Positions 1 through 6,460 of a stretch of DNA of 7,489 nt are shown in pieces (position 1 is the stretch's first letter; every line of letters begins with the position of its first letter). The position numbers and the translations under genes were made by a program. This stretch comes from Magnetococcales bacterium (GTDB taxonomy: Bacteria > Pseudomonadota > Magnetococcia > Magnetococcales > JADFYX01), in assembly GCA_015232795.1 (NCBI GenBank), contig JADFYX010000110.1, positions 1-7,489 of the forward strand, in the 5' to 3' direction. The notes under the pieces are model-generated. The model had not been told where the DNA came from, did no database searches, and was given only the letters and a program-made list of their open reading frames with translations.

Positions 1-197
1 ATATTTAAAAAACCCCACCCAAAATAAAACCATCCACACTCTTTTTTACCCTAAGTTTAACCATAACAGCCTACCTTAAAATTACCCCAGATATTGTTTT
101 CTGTGCCAAACAGCTATACAATTCAACCTACTGTTTATTTGTAGAGGTTTGAGATAATAATTTTTCATTCTCAATCAAGTATTAGGTGTATATATAT
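1..197. other. A+T-rich non-coding leader
   Basis: No credible reading frame, tRNA or strong inverted repeat is seen in this stretch on either strand. It is very A+T-rich and could hold the end of an upstream intergenic region plus regulatory sequence for the TIR gene. Nothing more can be assigned from the sequence. Confidence 0.5.
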
Positions 198-225
198 CTG
201 TAAAACTACCATTTCTTAATATAAT
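198..225 (+). promoter_or_regulatory. candidate sigma70-type promoter
   Basis: A perfect TATAAT lies at 220-225. A weak -35-like CTGTAA (three of six matches) lies at 198-203, with a 16-base spacer. The box is about 55 bases before the TIR start codon and no other gene lies between, so it could drive the whole cluster. The region is so A+T-rich that a chance TATAAT is likely, and GATAATATAGT at 240-250 offers an alternative -10. Confidence 0.3.
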
Positions 226-280
226 GAAATGTTACGGTAGATAATATAGTTTTGGCTGGAAAAATAAGGATAAAAACAAG

Positions 281-1677
281 ATGCCCAAAACCGAGATTTT
301 TGTTAGTTACTCACATGCTGATAATAGGTCTCTCCAGAGTTTCGAGCCGTTTCGTAAGAAGTTGGAACAGGATGGGTTGATCCGAGTTTGGACAGATAAG
401 ACTATTCTACCTGGTGAAAATGGAGAGAGGAGATTGAGAAGGCATTATCTAGGACGAATATTGCTATATTGTTTATTTCTGAACATTTTTTAGCTTCAGA
501 ATTTATTAATAAATATGAACTTCCTCCACTTCTCGCAGCCAACAAGTCTAACAAAGTTACAGTTTTACCTGTATTTTTATCTCCCTCCACCGTTGAAAAG
601 AGCGGTATCGAATTTTTAAATCCAGATACTGGTAAAAAGGAGGTTATCAAACTAACCGAGTTTCAGGGTTTTGGTACTCCAAAAAAAACTTTGGAAGAGC
701 ATAATTCTGCTAAAAAAAAGAGAACATTTGTCGAACTTGCTGCCCGTATTCGTGAATTAGCAGCAAAAAATCCCACCCAAGTTGAAGAAGAGGTGGTGGT
801 AAATAAGGTTGTAGAGGTACAAAAGAAAAATAAAAAGCTTAATGCAGAGAGTGATAAACGATTAAAAAAATTAAAAAAATCAGTTGTTTATTCACTTTCT
901 AAATTAAATGGCGCACTCCCTGTATTGGAAGATCATCTCTCTAATTATAGTGATTATAAAGCCAGCAATAAGGCCGGGGAAGATACCTCAAAACAGTTGA
1001 TGGAAAGATTGATGGGGTTGTCTTTTGAACATTTAAAAACAGTTTTGTTGCAGACTTATGAAGAGTTAGAAGAGAGAGATAACCAGAGCGGAAAACAGAT
1101 AGTTACCAAAATCAGTCGTCTTCTTCTTCCATGGCTTTTTGTCAGCAGTGAAAATGTAGACATTGATGTCAGTCAGTTTGAAATATCACCGGGAAGTTTA
1201 ATCAGAACTATACCGGCTGGTCTTGTTTCTATAGTAGAGCTTATTTTGGCTGGCATTGATAGGCGTGAAGCTTTCTATGAACAGGATAATGAGGAGTTTG
1301 GTTTTCCAGTTGGGAGATACGGGGTTCAACTTCCTGCACTAGAGAGTGGGCTACAAGATAGGGCTGAGGAAATCCTTCGTGATGATCTTTTTTTGAAGAC
1401 CAAGCCACCCACTGAAACTTCAAGTTTATCATCGCAAGAAAAAGATACCATTATAGAAAATCAAATAAATTTTTTTATGAAAGAAGGATATAGAACGTAC
1501 CTTATCTGCTGGTTACCGGAAGATGAGGGGGAAAAGTCTAGATATATAACTAAGATAGAAGGTATTAAAAGATGTTACCCTTCTCTGGAGATAATATCCC
1601 TAGATAGGCGTTTGATGCCTCGAGATCAAAAGCTTTTCAATGAAATTCGCAAAATTATGAGGCAGGAAAGCCAATGA
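281..1677 (+). pseudogene. TIR-domain protein, interrupted by a one-base frameshift
   Basis: The first 46 codons (281-418) read as the start of a TIR domain (IFVSYSHADN, then W-T-D-K and LPGE). That frame then drifts into junk and stops at 493. The continuation, beginning WREEIEKALSRTNIAILFIS, is open in another frame from 421 to 1677. Restoring one base near 419-422 gives an intact protein of about 465 residues. The TIR domain covers roughly residues 1-150; the probable NADase glutamate is in the motif SEFINKYEL (codon 517-519), downstream of the break. The C-terminal 300 residues have a lysine- and glutamate-rich, probably helical stretch and a final region I do not recognise. TIR domains of this class usually hydrolyse NAD+ or make cyclic ADP-ribose signals. 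The ATG at 281 has AAGGA at 266-270. The TGA stop overlaps the MoxR ATG (ATGA), implying translational coupling. It may be a true pseudogene, a phase-variable state or a sequencing error; a TTG start at 469 would lose half the TIR fold and lacks an obvious ribosome site. Confidence 0.8.
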
Positions 1678-2675
1678 CCACCAAAAAAACTACCAAAAAG
1701 GGTATTCCCCTTCCCCCAAAAAAAGCCCCACATTTAACAGTCTTACTTAACCGGGTAGGGGGGGTAGAAGACCGGGTTCATCTTTTGACTGTTAAGGAGA
1801 TCCATGCGGTTAATGCTGCCATGATGGCTGGTAGGCCGTTGTTGGTGCGGGGAGAGCCGGGTACTGGTAAGAGCCAGTTGGCTCTGGCTGCTGCTATTAG
1901 CCTTAACCGGGCTTTTGTTCCCCACGTTATCGATTCTCGCACGGAATCCCGTGATTTAATGTGGCGTTTTGATGCGGTGCGACGCCTTGCCGATGCCCAA
2001 TTGGCTGGTTCGTTGCGAGAAGACCCAGAAGAAGCCCGTGCTGCGTTGGCAGAGGAGAACTATGTGCAGCCCGGTCCCCTCTGGTGGGCCTTTGAGCCAG
2101 ACAGTGCATTGCAGCAGTGCAAAAAGCATTCTATCTCCACACCCCATCAAGATGATGAAAAGGTTTGGGCCAATGGCAGCGTTGTGTTGTTGGACGAGAT
2201 AGACAAGGCAGAATCGGAAACTCCGAATGGTCTGCTGGAGGCTTTAGGGGCGAGATCTTTTACCCCCCAAGGTTGGAAACAGGCGATCCATGCTCAGGGA
2301 CCGTCGCCGTTGGTAATCATTACCACCAATGAGGAGCGCGCCCTACCAGACCATTTTTTAAGGCGTTGTTTGGTGCTGCATCTGGGTTTGCCCAAAGATG
2401 AGAAGGAGTTGAAAGCCTTTTTGCTGCAGCGAGGAGAGGCGCATTTTAAGGGGGTGGATAAAGAAATTTTGCAAAAAGCAGCAGATATGCTTTGGGATGA
2501 TAGAGAGGCAGCTTTAGAGGCACAGATAACACCCAGGCCGGGACAGGCGGAATATCTGGATATGATCAGGGCTGTTATTGGTATGGCCACAACAACAGCA
2601 AAACAGTTGGAACTGCTGAATATTGTCGCACCGTACACTCTAAAGAAAAACGCCCATTTGGATGCTTTAGGGTGA
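1674..2675 (+). CDS. MoxR-family AAA+ ATPase
   Basis: This 333-residue protein has a clear AAA+ core. Walker A is GEPGTGKS at residues 60-67, Walker B is VVLLDEID at 170-177, sensor 1 is in VIITTNE around 214-220, and a likely arginine finger is in LPDHFLRRC at about 230-231. The layout and length fit the MoxR branch, whose members are thought to remodel or gate partner proteins, often those with a vWA domain, using ATP. The first 20 residues are a lysine- and proline-rich tail. The start overlaps the upstream TIR stop by four bases and has AGGA at 1664-1667, so the two are probably coupled. The next gene begins 15 bases after the stop, in the same reading frame. Together with TIR and FGE genes this suggests the ATPase is the regulated switch of a defence-like system. 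The family assignment is firm; the role is inferred. Confidence 0.93.
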   Translation: MTTKKTTKKGIPLPPKKAPHLTVLLNRVGGVEDRVHLLTVKEIHAVNAAMMAGRPLLVRGEPGTGKSQLALAAAISLNRAFVPHVIDSRTESRDLMWRFDAVRRLADAQLAGSLREDPEEARAALAEENYVQPGPLWWAFEPDSALQQCKKHSISTPHQDDEKVWANGSVVLLDEIDKAESETPNGLLEALGARSFTPQGWKQAIHAQGPSPLVIITTNEERALPDHFLRRCLVLHLGLPKDEKELKAFLLQRGEAHFKGVDKEILQKAADMLWDDREAALEAQITPRPGQAEYLDMIRAVIGMATTTAKQLELLNIVAPYTLKKNAHLDALG

Positions 2676-2690
2676 TGGGAGTTTTGGCCC

Positions 2691-5600
2691 GTGCCGAGTG
2701 ATGATAGCATCTTCACCCCCCAAGGTGGTGTTGGTTATGCAGATCTTCTTCTTGCCTTTAAAGAAGGTAAAGAGGAGGGGTTGCAGGCAATGCTGGCTCT
2801 GTCTGGCTATGGGCAATCTCTTAAAAAGCCTGTTGCAAAGGTTGCTCCAGCTCCCCGTGCCAAGCCCAGCCTGAAACTGCCTGATAAAAAGAAAAAATCT
2901 GTCGAGCCGACAAATATAAAAACCCCATTTTTACGTTTAGAGAGGTATGAGGCGCGCAAGCCTTTGGTTATAGCCAAAGCAGAGGGGAGAGAAAAATTTA
3001 CCACTCCCAAAAATCCACCCGCTGTAGAGCTAAATAGATGGAGTGGTGTGATTCCCCGTATGCGGTCCGCCTTTACCCAACAGGTTGAGGGAGAGGAGTT
3101 GTGTATTGATGGTATAGTGGAGCGAATATGCAATGGTTTGCCTCTGGATTATCTACCACGGCGCAAGCATCGCAGTTGGGGAGCGGGGGTGCAGATTATT
3201 GTTGATCGTTCTGATCGTCTCACCCCTTTTCAGGAAGATCAAAACCGCGCTGCAAGACGTTTGGCAGCACTTTTTCCCCGCCATGGGGTGGAGTTTGCCT
3301 TAAACTATGATGGTTCTGACGATCCTGTGTTGTTGGCTCGTGATAATAGCCCTAGAAACTATCGTCTGCCACCTATGGGCAGTTTGGTGGTTGTGCTGGG
3401 TGATTTGGGTTCTTTGGCAGGTAGTTCCAAGCAAATTGTCAAGCAATGGCAAAAATTTGCCAAACGGTTGTTGGGAGCTGGCTGCCGTCCTGCTGCATTA
3501 ATTCCTTGCCCTATCTCTCGTCTGGCTTCTGGTCTTGCCCATTGGACGGTTATCCCTTGGGAGAATGGGAGAGGAGGGCTTCGACCCACAATCGCAGAGT
3601 TGGAGGAAAGGGCAGAGAGATTGTTGCGATTGTTATCCCCAGCCATACGTATAGAACCGGGACTTTTGCGTGGGGTCAGGCTGTTGTTGGGTGGGGATGC
3701 CGATGCCGGAACCGAGGCCGATGTCTGGGGGCATCATGCCATGGTAGACCGTTCCCGAGTGGCAGGAACCCTGGACCCGGTAGAGGCCAAACGGATGCGA
3801 GAGCAGTTAGCCCAAAGCGAGCCTTGGGAACGCAGGGTAAAAATGGTGGAGTGTCTGCATCAATGGCGTGGGGGTGTAGCCCAGGAGGTGTGGGCGGAAG
3901 AGTTGCTTAATCTGCCAGCAGAGGTGCAAAAAAATCTGCCGCAAGATATTAAAAATAACGATCTTAAAGCAGCAAAAAACTCTTTTAAAAGCTTGGCCCC
4001 CCGGTTGAATAGCTTTGCTGAGGGTGCAGCATGGTATCAACGTGTGGATCGCCGAGCCTCACCTGGTTATTACGAACATGATGATCTAGAGCTAAAAGCA
4101 GCACAGCAGCAGATGGACCTGTACGCATTTAAAAAAGCCAAGGATCGTTCTTCCCCAGTAGGTTTTGATCCCAGACTACACCCAACCATTTTCAACCCAC
4201 CCATAAAGATTAATCTCCACCAGAAGGGTGGCGAAGTTGCAACAGATGATGGTGGTGGCAGTCTGTTGGGTCGTATTGAGAGTGGTAACGGTTTGCTTAT
4301 CCTTCCACAGGTTGATCAGTTTTGGAAATCTGTCACCCCTCCCTCATGGGCTAAAAGGTGGGGCCGGGATGAGTTTGGTTGTTGGGTGGAGTTTGCCATT
4401 TCTGCTGTCACCCAACGTATGCGTTGGATACCCTCTGGTAAATTTTTAATGGGTTCAGCAGATGATGAACCGGGACGGGATGATGATGAAGGGCCACAAC
4501 ATGAGGTAATCATCACCCACGGCTATTGGCTGTTTGCTACCCCCTGTACCCAGGAACTCTGGCAGGTAGTGATGGGTGATAATCCTAGTAGATTTAAATC
4601 CCCAGATCGCCCAGTAGAGAATGTAAGTTGGGATGATGCCCAACAGTTTATCACCCGGCTAAATGAGCAACTTCCTGGTTTGGAGCTTGGTCTGCCCAGT
4701 GAGGCCCAGTGGGAGTATGCTTGTCGTGCTGGAACCGACACGGCTATTTATACGGGTGATATTGAGATTCTCGGTGAGAGAAATGCCCCGGCTCTTGATC
4801 CTATCGCTTGGTATAGTGGTAACAGTGGTCAAAATTTTGAATTGGAGGAGGGGGAGGACTCTTCGGAATGGCCTGATAAACAATATCCCCACAAAAAGGC
4901 TGGGACGCATCCCGTGGGTCAAAAAGCTCCCAATGGTTGGGGGCTTTATGATATGCTCGGGAACGTGTGGGAGTGGTGCTTGGATGGGTGGCGAGATTAT
5001 AGCTCCAATGCTGAGGTTGATCCTGTGGGAGTCGAGAAAGTCGGCGCGTGGCGCGTTATTCGTGGCGGTTCCTGGATCCTCGATGCGCGTGGCGTCCGTG
5101 GGGCGTACCGCAACCGTCCCCTCCCCGGTGACCGCGATGACAGCCTGGGCTTCCGTTGTTCCCGAGTTCCTGTGAGCCAAGCCAGTCAAGCAGGGGCGGA
5201 GCCGTCGGACCCGGCGTCCGTCCGTCCGACGGAGGAGGCAGGGACGGCGCAGGGGGAGACAAGGGTTGCGGGATTGCTGGATCTGCAAGGGCCGCATAAA
5301 AAAACTGTTTGTGCTTTGCCACGTCAGGGGCAGTTTCATGTGCTAAGCGATAGAGAACAGTTGACCTTTGGGCAGATTACCAAACCATCATGGGCCAAAA
5401 CCATTGGAAGGGATGCTTGGGGTCTTTGGGTGGAGATAAGTGTCGAAGACAAAAACGGCAAAGAGATCAAGCAGCAAATGCGTTGGATTCCCCCTGGGCG
5501 GTTTATGATGGGCTCCCCGGATGATGAACCGGGGCGACAGGAAAGAGAAGGCCCTCAACATGAGGTGGTTCTCACAAAAGGCTACTGGCTGTTTGCTACT

Positions 5601-6236
5601 CCCTGCACCCAGGCATTGTGGCAAGCGGTGATGGGGGATAATCCCAGCGAGTTCAAATCCCCAGACCGACCAGTTGAGCAGGTAAGTTGGGATGATGCGC
5701 AAAAATTTATCACCAAAATAAACAAACAAGCCCAAGGGCTAAATCTTACCTTGCCTAGCGAGGTGCAATGGGAGTATGCCTGTCGCGCAGGGACCGCCAC
5801 GGCCATTTACACCGGGGATATTGAAATTCTTGGAGAGCGTAATATACCAGCCCTTGATCCCATTGCTTGGTATGGCGGTAATAGCGGAAATGATTTTGAT
5901 CTAGAAAATGGTTATGACTCTTCCGGCTGGAAAGAAAAACAGTATTCCCATAAAAAAGCTGGCACACATCCTGTGGGCCAAAAAGCTCCCAATGGTTGGG
6001 GACTTTATGATATGCTCGGCAACGTGTGGGAGTGGTGTTTGGATGGGCAGCGAGATTATGACGCCAATGCTGAGGTTGACCCTATGGGAACTGAAAAAAT
6101 CGGCGCGCTGCGCGTTATTCGTGGCGGTTCCTGGATCGGCGATGCGCGTGGCGTCCGTGGGGCGTACCGCAACCGTAACCGCCCCGATGTCCGCGATGGC
6201 TACCTGGGCTTCCGTTGTTCCCGAGTTCAAGAGTGA
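2691..6236 (+). CDS. large protein: possible vWA-like domain plus two FGE-fold modules with DGR variable repeats
   Basis: This 1181-residue protein has a lysine/proline-rich, probably disordered N-terminus (about 1-90). A possible degenerate vWA-like region follows (about 165-330): IIVDRSDR has the D and first S of a DxSxS metal site at 172 and 174, and LVVVLGDLGS has D238. Next is an unrecognised, mostly helical region to about 540. FGE/SUMF1-like module 1 spans 541-826, a low-complexity linker about 827-886, and module 2 about 887-1181. Both modules show RWIP.G.FMMGS, CTQ.LWQ.VMGDNPS, LPSE.QWEYACRAGT, NGWGLYDMLGNVWEWC and RVIRGGSW...GFRCSRV. Each ends in a DGR variable repeat. The catalytic cysteines of true FGE are absent after RGGSW, so I infer ligand binding on a C-type-lectin-like surface, not formylglycine synthesis. 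I chose the GTG start at 2691 because GGGAG at 2677-2681 is well spaced and no ATG in this frame lies between the MoxR stop and it. No signal peptide is seen, so it is probably cytoplasmic. Confidence 0.88.
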   Translation: MPSDDSIFTPQGGVGYADLLLAFKEGKEEGLQAMLALSGYGQSLKKPVAKVAPAPRAKPSLKLPDKKKKSVEPTNIKTPFLRLERYEARKPLVIAKAEGREKFTTPKNPPAVELNRWSGVIPRMRSAFTQQVEGEELCIDGIVERICNGLPLDYLPRRKHRSWGAGVQIIVDRSDRLTPFQEDQNRAARRLAALFPRHGVEFALNYDGSDDPVLLARDNSPRNYRLPPMGSLVVVLGDLGSLAGSSKQIVKQWQKFAKRLLGAGCRPAALIPCPISRLASGLAHWTVIPWENGRGGLRPTIAELEERAERLLRLLSPAIRIEPGLLRGVRLLLGGDADAGTEADVWGHHAMVDRSRVAGTLDPVEAKRMREQLAQSEPWERRVKMVECLHQWRGGVAQEVWAEELLNLPAEVQKNLPQDIKNNDLKAAKNSFKSLAPRLNSFAEGAAWYQRVDRRASPGYYEHDDLELKAAQQQMDLYAFKKAKDRSSPVGFDPRLHPTIFNPPIKINLHQKGGEVATDDGGGSLLGRIESGNGLLILPQVDQFWKSVTPPSWAKRWGRDEFGCWVEFAISAVTQRMRWIPSGKFLMGSADDEPGRDDDEGPQHEVIITHGYWLFATPCTQELWQVVMGDNPSRFKSPDRPVENVSWDDAQQFITRLNEQLPGLELGLPSEAQWEYACRAGTDTAIYTGDIEILGERNAPALDPIAWYSGNSGQNFELEEGEDSSEWPDKQYPHKKAGTHPVGQKAPNGWGLYDMLGNVWEWCLDGWRDYSSNAEVDPVGVEKVGAWRVIRGGSWILDARGVRGAYRNRPLPGDRDDSLGFRCSRVPVSQASQAGAEPSDPASVRPTEEAGTAQGETRVAGLLDLQGPHKKTVCALPRQGQFHVLSDREQLTFGQITKPSWAKTIGRDAWGLWVEISVEDKNGKEIKQQMRWIPPGRFMMGSPDDEPGRQEREGPQHEVVLTKGYWLFATPCTQALWQAVMGDNPSEFKSPDRPVEQVSWDDAQKFITKINKQAQGLNLTLPSEVQWEYACRAGTATAIYTGDIEILGERNIPALDPIAWYGGNSGNDFDLENGYDSSGWKEKQYSHKKAGTHPVGQKAPNGWGLYDMLGNVWEWCLDGQRDYDANAEVDPMGTEKIGALRVIRGGSWIGDARGVRGAYRNRNRPDVRDGYLGFRCSRVQE
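5042..5168 (+). repeat. DGR variable repeat VR1 (first FGE module)
   Basis: Homology with VR2 and VR3 starts at CGGCGCG and runs to the end of CGAGTT. Of 42 codons, 28 match both other copies at every base and 14 are replaced. Variable residues in order are W, I, L, D, G, Y, N, P, L, G, D, D, D, S. It lies mid-protein, which is unusual because variable repeats normally sit at the extreme C-terminus. A 14-base IMH-like remnant GTGAGCCAAGCCAG follows at 5172-5185, but two bases are missing just before it compared with VR2 and VR3. That loss moves the former stop codon out of frame. Confidence 0.85.
5202..5232 (+). other. hairpin downstream of VR1
   Basis: CCGTCGGAC (5202-5210) pairs with GTCCGACGG (5224-5232): nine perfect base pairs with a 13-base loop. 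It differs in sequence from the hairpins after VR2 and VR3 but is in the equivalent place, about 34 bases after the end of VR1. It is translated as part of the inter-module linker. DGR recipient sites commonly need a hairpin or cruciform next to the IMH, so a retrohoming role is plausible but inferred. Confidence 0.55.
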
Positions 6237-6254
6237 GCCAAGCCAGCGCAGGGA
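6101..6254 (+). repeat. DGR variable repeat VR2 with IMH-like segment
   Basis: It begins at CGGCGCG, where homology to the other copies starts abruptly; the upstream bases are unrelated to those of VR3. Variable residues are L, I, G, D, G, Y, N, N, R, D, V, D, G, Y, ending at 6203. From 6204 to 6265 it is identical to 7277-7338 for 62 bases, including the TGA stop (6234-6236) and GAGCCAAGCCAGCGCAGGGA. This invariant G+C-rich tail is the best candidate for the initiation-of-mutagenic-homing (IMH) site. VR1 and VR2 differ at 12 positions, VR2 and VR3 at 15. Confidence 0.88.
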
Positions 6255-6328
6255 GCATCATGACCTGGAGTCGTGGTAGCCCCAAGCGCTTAAGCGCGTA
6301 AAGGCTCCACGGCTCCTGGTCATGATGC
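6255..6328 (+). other. 74-base DGR-type hairpin after VR2
   Basis: GCATCATGACC (6255-6265) pairs with GGTCATGATGC (6318-6328). Inner arms continue with interruptions (GGAG with CTCC, CGTGG with CCACG, AGCC with GGCT) down to the palindrome GCGCTTAAGCGC at 6286-6297. It directly follows the IMH-like segment and is repeated after VR3. Its place and conservation match the hairpins or cruciforms that promote retrohoming in DGRs. A transcription terminator is less likely: the stem is followed by a G-run, and a T-run appears only about 20 bases later. Confidence 0.75.
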
Positions 6329-6370
6329 GGGGGGAGTAGGGGCATTATTTTTTAAATAAGGAGAAGATTG

Positions 6371-6457
6371 TTGCAGATGCGTTTTTTTACCATTCCTGTT
6401 CATGGGGGTACGGAGGCCCAAGAGGCACTAAATGAGTACGTTGTTGGAGTTTTATAA
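6371..6457 (+). pseudogene. remnant resembling the N-terminus of an HRDC-like DGR accessory protein
   Basis: The frame from TTG 6371 (or ATG 6377) reads MRFFTIPVHGG then TEAQEALNEYVVGVL and stops at 6455-6457. The opening M-R/K-F-F-T-I-P followed by an E-A-x-x-x-L-N motif matches, from memory, the start of small HRDC-like accessory proteins encoded next to reverse transcriptases in many DGRs. The full proteins are about 100 residues or more, so this is cut after roughly 26. AAGGAG at 6358-6363 is seven bases before the TTG. It ends three bases before the next ATG and shares its frame, so it could now act as a leader peptide coupling translation of the following target gene. It may have been cut when an FGE gene and its VR inserted here. 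Confidence 0.5.
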
Positions 6458-6460
6458 AGC

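Larger units (their letters stand above)
4311..6236 (+). repeat. tandem duplication of an FGE-fold module inside one gene
   Basis: Module 1 (4311-5168) and module 2 (5349-6236) are closely similar along their whole length, starting from a shared lead-in P-S-W-A-K...G-R-D-x-x-G-x-W-V-E. Upstream of the variable repeats they differ at many synonymous sites, for example CATCCCGTGGGT against CATCCTGTGGGC in HPVG, so the duplication is not brand new. Inside the variable repeats no synonymous change remains, which points to repeated overwriting by one donor. The linker between them (5169-5348) is G+C-rich in its first half and encodes A, P, S, E and T, as expected for a flexible spacer. Confidence 0.85.

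Noticed and set aside
411..425. Programmed -1 ribosomal frameshift joining the two TIR frames
   Set aside because: The site T-GAA-AAT is not a canonical slippery heptamer and no clear downstream structure is seen; a deletion or sequencing error is simpler.
2675..2700. ATG at 2675 overlapping the MoxR stop as start of the large gene
   Set aside because: That frame stops after eight codons (TGA at 2699-2701); the GTG at 2691 with GGGAG upstream is in the correct frame.
3446..3910. 154-codon plus-strand frame inside the large gene
   Set aside because: It is out of frame within a conserved coding region, has no recognisable domain and no ribosome site of note.
4659..5339. 226-codon open frame on the minus strand over the first FGE module
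   Set aside because: It is antisense to a well-supported gene, matches no family, and similar antisense frames recur over the other FGE copies because of shared codon patterns.
6255..6353. Hairpin after VR2 as a Rho-independent terminator
   Set aside because: The stem is followed by a G-run and the T-run comes about 20 bases later; the same element after VR3 has no T-run, and both sit at DGR recipient sites.
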